The translations under genes were made by a program, and so were the position numbers. Shown here one piece after another: positions 37,456 through 46,975 of a stretch of 64,000 bases of DNA. The stretch is from the NCBI RefSeq assembly GCF_900143685.1, contig NZ_LT671675.1:1233985-1297984 (forward strand), written 5' to 3'. This stretch comes from Parolsenella massiliensis (lineage in GTDB: Bacteria > Actinomycetota > Coriobacteriia > Coriobacteriales > Atopobiaceae). Numbering within the stretch: position 1 is the first letter of the stretch; each line of letters begins with the position of its first letter. The notes under the pieces were generated by a model, which searched no databases, was not told where the DNA came from, and worked only from the letters and a program-made list of their open reading frames with translations.

Positions 37456-38835
37456 CTACAGCCTCTCCCTCACGAAGGGCATGCTCATGCAGCGGGGGCC
37501 GCCGCGGCCGCGGGACAGCTCGCTGCTGGGAAGCACCACGAGCTCGAGGCCCGCGCGCGCCAGGGCCTCGTTCGTGACGTTGTTGCGCTGGTAGACGCAG
37601 ATGCGGCCCGGAGCGATCGCCAGGGTGTTCGAGCCGTCGTTCCACTGCTCGCGGGCCGCGGCGATTGGGTCTCCCCCGCCGCAGCGGATGAGCTGCACGG
37701 CGTCAAGCCCGAGGATGCGGGCAAGCACGTGGTCGAGCGTGTCGAGAATCTCCTCGACGGACAGCTCGCCGGGGCGCGGTCCACGACTGATGCGAAACAC
37801 CTGCAGCGTGCCGAGAACCGCGGGGTGCACGGTGAACTTGTCGACGTCGATCTGGGTGAGCACGGTGTCGAGGTGCATGAACGCGCGGCTCTCGGGGATG
37901 CGCAGGGCGTAGAGCTCCTCGATCGGGCACGCCTCGTCCCAGATCATGCGGCTGGCCATGGTGTCTATGGCGGCCGCCTCGGTGCGCTGGGAGATGCCCA
38001 CGCAGATCGTGTGCTCGCCCAGCACCAGGACGTCGCCGCCCTCCACGTGGTAGGCGAGGTCGCGGTCATACCACAGCGGCACGTTGCGATAGGTGGGGTG
38101 GCACGCAAACAGGTAGCGGCCGTAGATGGTCTCGCGGCGGCGCGTGGCCTCGTACATGCGGTTGAGGTTGACGCCCGTCCCTACGACGCAGAACGGGTCC
38201 CTCGTGAAGTAGAGGTTGGGCATGGGGTCCACGATGAGCTCGGTGTCGGGCTCGGCCGAGTCTCCGAGGGCCGCCACGAGCGTGGAGGCAGACCCCAGGC
38301 GCGCCGAGGTGGACGCCACCACGCCCGTGCCCGCCACGTAGCGGCTGCCCAGTGGCAGCTCGAGCTCGCGGCGCGTGACGCCGGCCATGGTCTTGAGCAC
38401 GAGCTCGTAGGGGTCGCGAATGGAGTCGAGCAGCTCGCGGATGGCGGCGAGCGCCACGTTGTCGTGCACGCCGCACTCGGCGAGGTACTGGCTCGTGAAC
38501 TCCTGGCGCACGCCCGGGACGGCCTCGAGGGCCTCGGCCACGAGCCTCTCGAGGTAGACGACCTCGACCCCCTCTTGGCGCAGCAGCTCGGCGAAGCGGT
38601 CGTGCTCGGCCTGGGCCACCTCGAGGAAGGGGATGTCATCGAACAGCAGGCGCCCCAGGTCCGTGGGCATGAGGTTTAGCAGCTCGTCGCCAGGCCTGTG
38701 CAGGCACACGCGGCGCAGGCGCCCTATCTCGCTCATGACGCACAGCGGGCTTTGGCCCTCCACCTGCGGGGCAACCTGCGCACCCTGGCTATTCGGGCAC
38801 GCCTGCGGGCTGCCTGCCGCCAGCTCGGCGGCCAT
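37456..38835 (-). CDS. arcA: Arginine deiminase
   Basis: 459 residues. FTRDP followed by a substrate loop, EGGDVLVLG, HLDTVLTQIDVDKF with the catalytic histidine, and GRGGPRCMSMP with the nucleophile cysteine near the C-terminus are all present. It converts arginine to citrulline and ammonia, the first step of the ADI pathway. About 33 residues precede the usual MSEIGRLRRV opening; I keep the ATG at 38835 because it has GGGAG upstream and is spaced 1 bp from the previous stop. No arcC or antiporter gene lies in the window. Confidence 0.94.
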   Translation of the reverse strand: MAAELAAGSPQACPNSQGAQVAPQVEGQSPLCVMSEIGRLRRVCLHRPGDELLNLMPTDLGRLLFDDIPFLEVAQAEHDRFAELLRQEGVEVVYLERLVAEALEAVPGVRQEFTSQYLAECGVHDNVALAAIRELLDSIRDPYELVLKTMAGVTRRELELPLGSRYVAGTGVVASTSARLGSASTLVAALGDSAEPDTELIVDPMPNLYFTRDPFCVVGTGVNLNRMYEATRRRETIYGRYLFACHPTYRNVPLWYDRDLAYHVEGGDVLVLGEHTICVGISQRTEAAAIDTMASRMIWDEACPIEELYALRIPESRAFMHLDTVLTQIDVDKFTVHPAVLGTLQVFRISRGPRPGELSVEEILDTLDHVLARILGLDAVQLIRCGGGDPIAAAREQWNDGSNTLAIAPGRICVYQRNNVTNEALARAGLELVVLPSSELSRGRGGPRCMSMPFVRERL

Positions 38836-38836
38836 G

Positions 38837-39247
38837 CTAGCGCTCTCCCAGCTGGGCGGCGATGTCTGCGTCGAGCTCGCGAAGCTCTGCGGGGACCTCG
38901 CCCAGCTCGCACAGGAAGGCAGACGAGACGGCAGCCGCCTGGTCTCGGCGCACGGCGGCAAGCGAGGCATCGCCGCGGGCCTCGTAGGCGTCTGCCACGC
39001 GAAGCAGGGCGTAGGAGACGTAGGAGGCAAGCGAGTCAGCGATGCCGGAGAGCTCCATCATCGTCACGAGCGAGCTCGCGTCGAGCGAGAGCGCCGTGGC
39101 GCCGTCCAGGTCAAGCAGCTCGCCGATGGCTTGCTCGAGGTCCGCGATGGCCTCGGGGTCCTGGTCGAGCAGCGCCGAGCGAAGGCGCCTCGTGAGCGCC
39201 TCCACGAAGCGCCTCGTCATCTCTGTGATGTAGTCACGCTGAAGCAT
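38837..39247 (-). CDS. Small conserved-looking protein upstream of arcA, function unknown
   Basis: 136 residues from the ATG at 39247 (GGAG upstream; another ATG 12 bp earlier has no site). Almost entirely helical and acidic: MLQRDYITEMTRRFVEALTR, then IADLEQAIGELLDLDGATAL and ASYVSYALLRVADAYEARGD. It somewhat resembles small DUF6483-type proteins, but I cannot confirm that. The stop is 1 bp from the arcA start, so the two are translated together and it may assist or regulate arginine catabolism. Confidence 0.7.
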   Translation of the reverse strand: MLQRDYITEMTRRFVEALTRRLRSALLDQDPEAIADLEQAIGELLDLDGATALSLDASSLVTMMELSGIADSLASYVSYALLRVADAYEARGDASLAAVRRDQAAAVSSAFLCELGEVPAELRELDADIAAQLGER

Positions 39248-39375
39248 GGGAGACTCCATACGTTTGCGACGGGCGCGTCACCAAACGACCTGCAGGTGAA
39301 GCGCCCGAACATGGGTAGGCTTGCGAGTAATTCTATACGTTACTAGCGATGTTTTATACATCAGGTGCCAAACGA

Positions 39376-39440
39376 TGCCAAAGGAACCCGTCCCCTTTGG
39401 CAAGCGGCGGACCTGCCAAAAGAACCCGTCCCCAATGACA
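39376..39440. repeat. Two copies of the GGAACCCGTCCCC repeat downstream of ruvB
   Basis: TGCCAAAGGAACCCGTCCCC-TTTGGCA (39376-39402) and TGCCAAAAGAACCCGTCCCC-AATGACA (39414-39440). The first can form a hairpin TGCCAAAG/CTTTGGCA. As with 3816-3868, the pair lies directly after a minus-strand gene end (2 bp past ruvB). Confidence 0.72.
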
Positions 39441-39442
39441 GG

Positions 39443-40513
39443 TTATGCTCCCACCGGCGGCGTGACGCCCAGGTGCTCGAACGCCGCGAGCGTGGCCTGA
39501 CGGCCCTGCGGCGTGCGCACGATGAGGCCACGCTGCAGCAGATAGGGCTCGTAGACGTCCTCGATGGTAGAGGGGTCCTCGCCCACCGAGCTCGCGATGG
39601 TGGAGAGGCCCACGGCGCGCCCGCGAAACGTGCAGGTGAGCGCCTGCAAGATCTTGGTGTCCATCCAGTCCAGGCCCAGCTCGTCTATCTCGAAGAAGCT
39701 CATGGCCTCGGCCGCGACCTCGCAGGTGATGGCCCCGCCGGCGCGCACCTGCGCGTAGTCCCTCACGCGCTTGAGCAGGCGGTTTGCCAGGCGTGGTGTG
39801 CCGCGGCTGCGGCTTGCGATCTCCAGGGCCGAGTCATGGTCTATCGAGACGCCCAGGATGCCCGCCGAGCGCTCCACAATCTGCGCGAGCTCCTCAACCG
39901 AGTAGTAGTCCAGGCGAAACGAGATGCCAAAGCGGTCGCGAAGCGGACCCGTGAGCAGACCCGTGCGCGTGGTGGCGCCCACGAGCGTGAAGCGCGGGAC
40001 GTCCAGGCGGATGGAGCGAGCGGCCGGCCCCTTGCCAATGACGATGTCGAGGAAGAAGTCCTCCATCGCCGGATACAGGACCTCTTCGATGTTGTGGTTG
40101 AGGCGGTGGATCTCGTCGATGAACAGGACGTCTCCGGCCTCGAGGTTGGTGAGGATGGCCGCAAGGTCTCCCGTGCGCTCGATGGCAGGTCCGCTCGTGG
40201 TGTGGATCTTGGAGCCCATCTCGTTGGCCACGACCGTGGCGAGCGTCGTCTTGCCCAGGCCCGGGGGGCCCGAGAAGATCACGTGGTCGAGCGGCTCGTG
40301 GCGGCTCTTCGCAGCCTCAATGAGCACGCGCAGGTTTTGGCGCACGCGCTGCTGGCCGCAGTACTCGTCAAGCGTCTGCGGGCGCAGGTTGTGGTCTATC
40401 TCGAGGTCGTCTGCCGTGAGTTGTGCCGTGACGCTGCGCGGCGCGCCGGTCTCGCGGGCGTGCGTGGCGCCCGCGTCTGCGAACAGGTCACGCGAGGGGT
40501 CTGCCTCCCACAT
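39443..40513 (-). CDS. ruvB: Holliday junction branch migration helicase RuvB
   Basis: 356 residues. Walker [12 protein letters not shown], Walker [10 protein letters not shown], arginine-finger region GPLRDRFGI, and the C-terminal winged helix ([17 protein letters not shown]). RuvB hexamers drive branch migration with RuvA. The gene abuts ruvA with no gap in the order ruvC-ruvA-ruvB. Confidence 0.97.
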   Translation of the reverse strand: MWEADPSRDLFADAGATHARETGAPRSVTAQLTADDLEIDHNLRPQTLDEYCGQQRVRQNLRVLIEAAKSRHEPLDHVIFSGPPGLGKTTLATVVANEMGSKIHTTSGPAIERTGDLAAILTNLEAGDVLFIDEIHRLNHNIEEVLYPAMEDFFLDIVIGKGPAARSIRLDVPRFTLVGATTRTGLLTGPLRDRFGISFRLDYYSVEELAQIVERSAGILGVSIDHDSALEIASRSRGTPRLANRLLKRVRDYAQVRAGGAITCEVAAEAMSFFEIDELGLDWMDTKILQALTCTFRGRAVGLSTIASSVGEDPSTIEDVYEPYLLQRGLIVRTPQGRQATLAAFEHLGVTPPVGA

Positions 40514-41155
40514 CTACGACCTCCTCCCCAGGCGCTTGAGCGCGTACTCGAGCGCCGCCTTCGTCGTTGTGGCGCCGGCGTCCGCGTGGCCCTCGAGCGC
40601 AAGCGTTGCCTCCTCGCCCGTGAATCCCATGGCAAGGAGCGCGGCCGTGACGTCGTCCTCCACGCCAGAGCCGGCGATGGGCGCCGCGGCCACGATTCCG
40701 CCACGCGCGGGCAGAGAGGCCGCCGTGGCAAGGCCCACCAGCGTGGGGTCCTTCGCGAACACGTTCTCAAGCTCGAGCAGAAGGCGGCTCGCGAGCTTCT
40801 TGCCCACACCGGGCACCGTGGCCATCATGCCCGCGTCCTCGGCCGTCACCACGCCGGCGAGCTGGGCGGGCGTGAACGTCGACAGCACGGACAGCGCAAG
40901 CTTGGGGCCCACGCCGGAGATGGCGCACAGCCGGTCGAACAGCGCACGCTCCTCTCGCGTTGAGAAGCCGAACAGCGTCATGGAGTCCTCGCGCACGACG
41001 AGGCGCGCGAGCAGCGTGACGCCCGGCGTTCCCACCTCGGGAAGCGAGCCGGCCGTGACGGCGGAGACGCCCAGCTCATAGCCCACGCCGCCCACGTCGA
41101 GCACGACATGGCTTGCCGTGAGCTCCACGAGCGTTCCTGTCAGTTGGACGATCAT
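40514..41155 (-). CDS. ruvA: Holliday junction DNA-binding protein RuvA
   Basis: 213 residues. Opens MIVQLTGTLVEL with an OB fold; helix-hairpin-helix repeats are seen as LCAISGVGPKLAL and VPGVGKKLASRLLLEL, followed by the C-terminal RuvB-contacting domain. ATG overlaps the ruvC stop (ATGA). Confidence 0.96.
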   Translation of the reverse strand: MIVQLTGTLVELTASHVVLDVGGVGYELGVSAVTAGSLPEVGTPGVTLLARLVVREDSMTLFGFSTREERALFDRLCAISGVGPKLALSVLSTFTPAQLAGVVTAEDAGMMATVPGVGKKLASRLLLELENVFAKDPTLVGLATAASLPARGGIVAAAPIAGSGVEDDVTAALLAMGFTGEEATLALEGHADAGATTTKAALEYALKRLGRRS

Positions 41156-41727
41156 GCGCCCACTCTCCTGTCATGTTCCGTCGAGGCGGTGAGCCCCGAG
41201 CGCGTCTTGGCGAGCGTGCGGGCCGCCGCCCCTCCCTGGGCCGCCGACATGGCGAACGTGCGGCTGAGGTTTGCGTGGCACACGGCCGCGGCAAGGGCGT
41301 CCGCGCAGTGGTCAGGCTTTGGGTCGTGGTCGAGAGCTAGGACGTTGCGCACCATGTAGGTTACCTGGCGCTTGTCCGCCGCACCCGTTCCCACGACGGC
41401 CTGCTTGATCTGCATGGGCGTATAGCTGGCGACCTCCACCCCGCACTGGGAGCACGCCACGAGCGCCGCCCCCCTCGCGTGGGCCGTGAGAATTGCCGAG
41501 CGCGTGTTCTGCCCAAAGAAGATGTCCTCGATGGCCACGCTTCCCGGCTCGTAGCGGCCAATCGCCTGCGAGATCTGGGCGTATATCTCGCCCAGGCGCT
41601 CGTGAAGCGGCTCGTCCGCCTCCGTGTGGATGCAGCCGTAGGCACGCGCACGCGCAACCGAGCCGCGCGTCTCTATGACGCCCCAACCCGTGTTTGCCAG
41701 GCCCGGGTCTATGCCCAAGACGATCAT
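41152..41727 (-). CDS. ruvC: Holliday junction resolvase RuvC
   Basis: 191 residues. VLGIDPGLANTGWGVIE carries the first catalytic Asp, AIEDIFFGQN the Glu, and DHDPKPDHCADALAAAVCH the last acidic residues. Start at the ATG at 41727 with GGGAGGT upstream; 12 earlier in-frame codons are rejected. First gene of the ruv operon. Confidence 0.96.
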   Translation of the reverse strand: MIVLGIDPGLANTGWGVIETRGSVARARAYGCIHTEADEPLHERLGEIYAQISQAIGRYEPGSVAIEDIFFGQNTRSAILTAHARGAALVACSQCGVEVASYTPMQIKQAVVGTGAADKRQVTYMVRNVLALDHDPKPDHCADALAAAVCHANLSRTFAMSAAQGGAAARTLAKTRSGLTASTEHDRRVGA

Positions 41728-41840
41728 GCGCGCACCTCCCAGCCCTTCTCGACCACCGAACATAGGTTCTAGTTTAGCACGAGCGGAGCCTCCCCGCAGG
41801 ATGAACAGGGGACGGAGCGCCGTTCACGTACCCCACCCGC

Positions 41841-41866
41841 GTGAACAGGGATACGCCCCCGTTCAC
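41841..41866. terminator. Hairpin after the NadE-like gene
   Basis: GTGAAC-x-GGG and CCC-x-GTTCAC form a bulged hairpin 5 bp past the NadE-like stop. A related GAACAGGGGACGG..CCGTTCACG sequence precedes it at 41803-41828. No T-run, so function is uncertain. Confidence 0.4.
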
Positions 41867-41870
41867 GCCG

Positions 41871-43817
41871 CTAGTTGTCCGAGAACATCCCGCCGGTGCC
41901 GCCGGGCCACATGCGGCCGCTCTCACCGCGCAGGCGCCGGCCGTCGGAGAGCTCCTTGAGGTATCCCATGAGCTCGGAGGCACGCGGGCCCAGCTGCTTG
42001 GCCATCTCGGGCGGCATCGTGAACGCCAGGGGCGTGCCGCCCATGGGGGCCTGCGGCCCCGAAGGCGAACTCGTGCTCGGAGCGGTGGGCCGAGACGGGC
42101 GCTGGCGGGGATGCGCGATGACGTCGGCGACCGAGGAGACGAGGCGCGCCGCGGCGGCCTCGTCGGGCACGTGGTCTTCCCAGGCGTCCATGACCGGGCG
42201 CTGGGCCTCGCCAAGCGAGCGGGCCGAGACCACGGGGTAGCTCGGGCCCTGGCGACGCCATGCCTCGAGCGCCCGCAGACGCCCGAGCACAAGACTCACG
42301 CCCTTCTCGCCCAGCTTCGAGCCGGCAAGCTCGCCCACGCCGGCACCCCGCTCGATGCGCAGCAGCAGGAGGGCGTCGAGCTCGGAGAGGCGGAGCTCGT
42401 CGCTCTGGGCCACCTGCTCGAGTCCCAGGCCACTCGGCACGCGCAGACGCGCGAGGCATCCCGTGGGAATGACGGGCGACACCGTGTTGCGCATACGCGC
42501 CACGGCCGCGACGTCCGTGCGGTACACGTCGCCGAACGGGGCAAAGGCGCACGAGCGCACGGCGCCCGCGGGCACGTCTGCGCCCTCGCCCACCGCAAGC
42601 ATCGTCTTGTCGGCGCAAGACAGTGCGAGGAGCTCCCCCGCGCTCGCGAGCGCGCCCAGGCGGGCCTCGAGAAGCGAGGCCACGAGGCCCTCCTCACCGT
42701 CACCCCCCAGAGCCTCGGCAGCCGCCTCGAGGTCCCTTGCCGAGACCTCGTCGACGTCGCGGATGCGCAGGTTTCGCACGAGCTCGCGGGCGTCTGCCAG
42801 GGCGTCACCCTCGGCGTGCACGAGCGCGTGGACGCGAAGCGGGCCCACGGCGTCAACGGCCACGGCCGCCACGGCCGCGCTCGCGAGCGAGCCGTCCGCG
42901 ACGAGCGCCACGCCGGACAGACCGCGCTTGTTCACCTGGTCTCGCACGGAGGTCGCCACGCAGCGCCACAGCGTCGTCGCACGGTCATACGTCGGCGGCT
43001 CGACGGCCTCGGGCAGCGGCCCCTCGGACAGCACGTCGATGTCGCAGAAGAGCAGCTCCTCGCCAAACGACGACGCAGCGGCCGCGAGCTCGCCCCACGG
43101 CGCCATGACGAAGCTGCCGCCGCAGTAGGTCATGTCATCGTAGGCGCCAGACGCTCCCGCCACGGCAAGCCAGGCGTCGGCGTTGGCGGCCTCGCGCGTG
43201 AAGCAACCATCCGAGACGGACGGAGCCAGGCACGTCATCTCGTCGTCCGTGTCGTAGCCGTCGACGGGCATGAGGCACACCACGTCCGCCTCGAGCTCGC
43301 CGGTGGCGAACGCGTCGAGGTCTCCCAGCGACAGGGCGATGCCCACGTCGACGCCGCCCACCTCGATGACAGCGGGGTCGATGAGGCGCGCGGCCTGCTG
43401 GCCCTGGCCCTCGGCGCCCGCATCGGCGTCGAGGCGCTCGCGAATGCCGCGGGCCACGGTCTCCACGTCTCCGGGGCCGATGGCGTCCAGCATGCTCGTG
43501 AGCGAGATGGGCACGGCCGCCCCGTCACGCAGGTAGGAGACGTCATAGACGGGGGTCCCGGTGATGTTGGACGTGTAGGGCACAAGCGCCGGCACCCGGA
43601 GCTTCTCGGCCAGGGCGGCGAGCGCGCGCGAGGCGTCGAGGAGGTACGCCTCGTTCGCGGCGAGGCCCATGGGGTCGGGACCCATGAGCACAGGCGCGCC
43701 GAACACGAGCAGGTCCGCGCCAAGCTCCTCGGCACGGCGCCCGTAGGCGGCCATGGCGCTCACGGTGGCATCGAACGCACCCGGCGTCGAGTTCATCTGG
43801 GCGATAGCGATCTTCAT
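41871..43817 (-). CDS. NadE-like protein lacking catalytic motifs (probable pseudoenzyme)
   Basis: 648 residues arranged like glutamine-dependent NAD synthetase: an N-terminal nitrilase-like domain (MKIAIAQMNSTPGAFDATV) and a C-terminal synthetase-like domain. Expected active-site motifs are altered. Where FPELALTGYP should be, the sequence is VFGAPVLMGPDP; where ICEDLW with the nucleophile Cys should be, it reads IALSLGDLD. The SGGxDS pyrophosphatase loop is LSGVALVADGSLAS. Yet STGNKSE-like SCADKTMLAVG and FAPFGDVYRTDVAAVARMRN keep the fold. The reading frame is intact, with an extra Pro/Ser-rich C-terminal tail. Its role is unknown; regulatory or structural function is possible. Confidence 0.75.
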   Translation of the reverse strand: MKIAIAQMNSTPGAFDATVSAMAAYGRRAEELGADLLVFGAPVLMGPDPMGLAANEAYLLDASRALAALAEKLRVPALVPYTSNITGTPVYDVSYLRDGAAVPISLTSMLDAIGPGDVETVARGIRERLDADAGAEGQGQQAARLIDPAVIEVGGVDVGIALSLGDLDAFATGELEADVVCLMPVDGYDTDDEMTCLAPSVSDGCFTREAANADAWLAVAGASGAYDDMTYCGGSFVMAPWGELAAAASSFGEELLFCDIDVLSEGPLPEAVEPPTYDRATTLWRCVATSVRDQVNKRGLSGVALVADGSLASAAVAAVAVDAVGPLRVHALVHAEGDALADARELVRNLRIRDVDEVSARDLEAAAEALGGDGEEGLVASLLEARLGALASAGELLALSCADKTMLAVGEGADVPAGAVRSCAFAPFGDVYRTDVAAVARMRNTVSPVIPTGCLARLRVPSGLGLEQVAQSDELRLSELDALLLLRIERGAGVGELAGSKLGEKGVSLVLGRLRALEAWRRQGPSYPVVSARSLGEAQRPVMDAWEDHVPDEAAAARLVSSVADVIAHPRQRPSRPTAPSTSSPSGPQAPMGGTPLAFTMPPEMAKQLGPRASELMGYLKELSDGRRLRGESGRMWPGGTGGMFSDN

Positions 43818-43850
43818 GTGAGTTACCTTTCGGTGGGTTCGCAGGCTATC

Positions 43851-44420
43851 CTACCCCCGCTCGGCCGCGAGCAGGCACACGCCCGCCTCGGTGTCCTGCA
43901 CGTGCGTGCACGAGGGCTCACGCAGCGCCAGCGCTGCAGCCAGCACGTCTCCCGCGCATGACGAGAGGTGAAAGACGCAGGCGATGGCCCCCATCAGCGG
44001 GTATCCCAGCACGCACGGCAGCACAAGCAGAAGCGCGCTCAGAAGGGCGGCGGGGCCGAGAAGCACCACGCAGAACCTGGCGCGGCTCAGGACGAGGCCC
44101 GGGCAGCCGGCGTACAGCATGCCGGCGGCGTGCCCGTAGCGGACGCGCGTCCCCGGCCCGCCAAGGAGCCGGAACAGCGCGCCGTGGACGAGCTCGTGGA
44201 CGGGCATGGAAGCCAGCGTCAGGGCAACGAGGACCGCCGCCCATGGCAGCACGCCGCGGCCGAGAAGCAAGGCCGCCTCGCATGCGCTGGGAAGCACGCC
44301 CGCGGCAACGAGCAGAGCGACGAGCGCGGCGCCAGCGGCAAGCAGCGCGAGGCTCAGCGCCGCAAGGCGACGACGCAGGGCCTCGTCTGCGAGAAAGTCG
44401 ATGTCGAACAGGGTTCTCAT
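43851..44420 (-). CDS. DUF3267-like putative zinc metalloprotease, membrane bound
   Basis: 189 residues with about four membrane segments. MPVHELVHGALFRLLGG holds HExxH, the zinc-binding and catalytic motif, at the end of a membrane helix, as in DUF3267 and site-2-type peptidases. A later FHLSSCAGDVLAAALAL could give the third ligand (Asp). Substrate unknown. Its ATG overlaps the stop of the GNAT gene (ATGA), so both are cotranscribed. Confidence 0.75.
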   Translation of the reverse strand: MRTLFDIDFLADEALRRRLAALSLALLAAGAALVALLVAAGVLPSACEAALLLGRGVLPWAAVLVALTLASMPVHELVHGALFRLLGGPGTRVRYGHAAGMLYAGCPGLVLSRARFCVVLLGPAALLSALLLVLPCVLGYPLMGAIACVFHLSSCAGDVLAAALALREPSCTHVQDTEAGVCLLAAERG

Positions 44421-45481
44421 CGGGCGGGGCGGAGCGCGGGCGCGGCCTTGCCAGGTGCGTCGAGGCGAATTTCGTAGAGGTTCGTCCAGCCCGTGAGGTC
44501 AAGGCCGTCATAGGGGAACCACACCGGCTTGTGCAGCGTGAAGCCCAGCTCGCGATAGAGGCGGTTTGCGAGGCTCTGCGGCGAGGTGTTGATGCGCAGC
44601 GCCTTGCATCCGCGGGCGATCCCCTCGCTCGCATAGGCCGTGAGCAGCGCCGTCGCCACGCCGCGGCCGTGGAAGGCGGGGGCTGTCGCCAGCACGTGGC
44701 ACGTGAGCATCTCGTCCTCGGCGAGCGGCTCCCAGTCCGGTTCGACGCCGGGGAGGCCAAAGTCGCCATCGAGCGACATCGCCCCGAGGACGGGATCGCC
44801 CGGCTGCTCGTGGCCGCGCTTGAGGGCGACCCACGTCGTGCCCTCGTGAAGGCGACGGCTCACGTCGTCTGGCAGGGGCCAGAAGCCGCGACGCCAGCCG
44901 CACGTCTCGCGACCGGGGATGTCGCAGGCGTCGAGCAGATGGTCATACATCGCCTGGATGGCGGGCTCGTCTTCCGGCACGGCGTGGCGCACGATCACGC
45001 CGGCAGGACCGGGCGCCACGTGGGCGCCAGCGGCGTCGACGGTCACGAGCGGGCGGTGGCGACGGGTGGGCTCGGCGGCGTGGACGGCGGCGAGCAGCTC
45101 CGCGGTGTCCGTCTCGGCTGCGGGGGCGGCCGGCACCGTTGCGCTGAGCGCGCGAGCGGGGGCCTGGGCGGCGACGGCGCCCGCGAGCGGGCCGACCACA
45201 TGCGCCTGCGTGACGCCCAGGCGGCTCATGGCCTGCAGCACGCCCGCGGCAGAGAGCTCCGGGGCACTCGCAAGGACGACGCTCCTGCCGTCCTCGAGCA
45301 GGACGGGCACGAGACGGGCAGCCTGCTCGGCAGCGACCCTTGCCAGGACGACGGGCGCCGGCTCGTAGGCAACGCCGAACGGCGTGCCGGGCTCGTCGGC
45401 CACTCCCGCAGGCGCCCAGACGCTCACGCGCACCGGCGCGCCTTCCGGCGCGTCAACGACCGTCCCGCATGTTGGATCCAT
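44417..45481 (-). CDS. GNAT-family N-acetyltransferase with extra N-terminal domain
   Basis: 354 residues. The C-terminal half (about 170-354) is a GNAT fold: IVRHAVPEDEPAIQAMYDHL, the acetyl-CoA loop as PAFHGRGVATALL, and NTSPQSLANRLYRELGFTLH. The N-terminal 160 residues (ADEPGTPFGVAYEPAPV, then alternating Val/Ala-rich strands) are not recognised. Substrate unknown. The ATG at 45481 overlaps the TGA of a preceding small frame. Confidence 0.8.
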   Translation of the reverse strand: MDPTCGTVVDAPEGAPVRVSVWAPAGVADEPGTPFGVAYEPAPVVLARVAAEQAARLVPVLLEDGRSVVLASAPELSAAGVLQAMSRLGVTQAHVVGPLAGAVAAQAPARALSATVPAAPAAETDTAELLAAVHAAEPTRRHRPLVTVDAAGAHVAPGPAGVIVRHAVPEDEPAIQAMYDHLLDACDIPGRETCGWRRGFWPLPDDVSRRLHEGTTWVALKRGHEQPGDPVLGAMSLDGDFGLPGVEPDWEPLAEDEMLTCHVLATAPAFHGRGVATALLTAYASEGIARGCKALRINTSPQSLANRLYRELGFTLHKPVWFPYDGLDLTGWTNLYEIRLDAPGKAAPALRPAR

Positions 45482-45669
45482 CACGGCTGTCGCCCCCCGG
45501 TCTTAAGCTCGGATTCCTTCTCGACAGCATAGCCGAACGGGCCGGTGCCACTCACGGGCGAAAACGTTGCGTTCACCGAGGGCGCGAGCGCGTCGCCCAT
45601 AACAACCAGGCGGCTGAGCTCGCCTGCCCAGAAAGTGGGACTCACACTGCCGGTTGATGTGGTCTGCAA
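45481..45669 (-). CDS. Possible small coding frame before the GNAT gene
   Basis: 62 codons from a TTG, ending in a TGA that overlaps the GNAT ATG. ELSRLVVMGDALAPSVNATF and GTGPFGYAVEKESELKTGG look like protein rather than noise. No ribosome-binding site at the TTG and no family recognised; it may be a fragment. Confidence 0.25.
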   Translation of the reverse strand: MQTTSTGSVSPTFWAGELSRLVVMGDALAPSVNATFSPVSGTGPFGYAVEKESELKTGGRQP

Positions 45670-45699
45670 CCAGTCAAGATCGCTTACTTATAGCCCCTC

Positions 45700-46962
45700 C
45701 TAGAAGAAGCTCCTTCCATCAAGAGCCGCCTCGTCGAAGGGAATCCCCGCGGCCTTCATCATGGTCGGGGCCTCATCGATCAGGCGCAGGCCCTGGTAGC
45801 GACCCGGTTTGACGCCGGGGCCAGCCATGATGAAGCACGGCTTCTCTCCCCTGAAGGGCATGTGCCCGTGCGTGGCGAGGCTGTACTTGTAGTCGTCGCC
45901 GCCGGCGGGCGTCACGAGCGGGCCCTCCGCGTCGTCGCCAAAGGCGTAGTTCGGGGCGGCCTCGAAGATGTAGGAGAAGTCCCCGGCAGTGTGGAAGCGT
46001 TGCCTCGCCTCGTCGTTCGTGAGGGCATCGGTCACGTAACCCTCGTCAAACAGCGGCGCGAGGGCCTTCATCGCGGGCTCCAGGTACGTCTCATCCTTCA
46101 CGAAGAGCTCGGCGGAGATGCCGCCAGACTGCACGTAGGCGTTCCACGAGCTGACCTCCCCCGCCTCGTCGACCTCGAGAAGGCCGGCCTTGGCGAGAAG
46201 CACGTTGGCGGAGAGCTTGTAGTCGACCTCCAGGTGGCCGTGGTCGCCAAGGACGCAGATCACCGTGTCATCGAGCACGTTCGCGTCCTCAAGGGCGCGG
46301 AAGGTGCGGCAGAGCCACTCGTCGTGAAGGCGCAGGGCGTCCTGGACCTCAGGGGCGTGGTTGCCCGCAACGTGCCTCACGTGGTCGAGGTGAGCCTGGT
46401 GGTCGAGGATGACCTGGGGCGCCCGTTCGCGAATCAGGTCCTCGAGGCAACGTACCTCGAACTCGTCATACGAGGGGTGGGTCGCTTGGGCGACGTCATG
46501 CTCGTTGAGATAGCGGGACGCATACTCCCAGCCGGCGTCGTTGCAACCGTCGCGGTAGACCGCCTCCACGGTGGGATACGCGCTCCACTTCCAAATCTCC
46601 GGGATGTCATAAGTGACGGGGGCGTTGGCACTCACCGGCCAGCCGACGGACGCCGTCGTCATCCCAGCCTCGGACGCCCAGTCGAAGACCGTCGGGACCT
46701 TGATCGCAGAGTAGTCCCAGTACCACTCCTCGTTCCTGCTGGCAGGGTCGAGCTTCTGGTTGTGGGGAACGCCCGTGCGCTCGGGCCAGCAACCAGATCC
46801 GATGCTCGCATGGCAGACGTAGGTGAGCGTCGGATAGACGCTCTCGACGTGCTCGAAGACCGCCGCGTTTTCGAGGAGCCTCGAGAATCCGGGGAGATGG
46901 CGCGTGTCGGGCAGGTCGGTCGTGAAGAGGGCGTCCACGCAGACGACAAGAAGCCTATGCAT
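45700..46962 (-). CDS. Alkaline phosphatase-superfamily phosphodiesterase
   Basis: 420 residues of the type I phosphodiesterase/nucleotide pyrophosphatase family. LLVVCVDALF gives the first metal-binding Asp, YPTLTYVCHASIGSG the nucleophile Thr, and VICVLGDHGHLEVDY the Asp-His pair. HLDHVRHVAGNHAPEV and THGHMPF supply further ligands. No signal peptide, so cytoplasmic. It begins 14 bp after the substrate-binding protein of the UgpCAEB-like importer, with GGAGGTG upstream. It likely hydrolyses the imported phosphodiester or sugar-phosphate. Confidence 0.85.
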   Translation of the reverse strand: MHRLLVVCVDALFTTDLPDTRHLPGFSRLLENAAVFEHVESVYPTLTYVCHASIGSGCWPERTGVPHNQKLDPASRNEEWYWDYSAIKVPTVFDWASEAGMTTASVGWPVSANAPVTYDIPEIWKWSAYPTVEAVYRDGCNDAGWEYASRYLNEHDVAQATHPSYDEFEVRCLEDLIRERAPQVILDHQAHLDHVRHVAGNHAPEVQDALRLHDEWLCRTFRALEDANVLDDTVICVLGDHGHLEVDYKLSANVLLAKAGLLEVDEAGEVSSWNAYVQSGGISAELFVKDETYLEPAMKALAPLFDEGYVTDALTNDEARQRFHTAGDFSYIFEAAPNYAFGDDAEGPLVTPAGGDDYKYSLATHGHMPFRGEKPCFIMAGPGVKPGRYQGLRLIDEAPTMMKAAGIPFDEAALDGRSFF

Positions 46963-46975
46963 CGACGGCACCTCC

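Noticed and set aside
41841-43961. A 706-codon plus-strand frame opposite the NadE-like gene
   Set aside because: Arg/His/Ala-rich antisense of a long frame with clear family similarity; no start signals.
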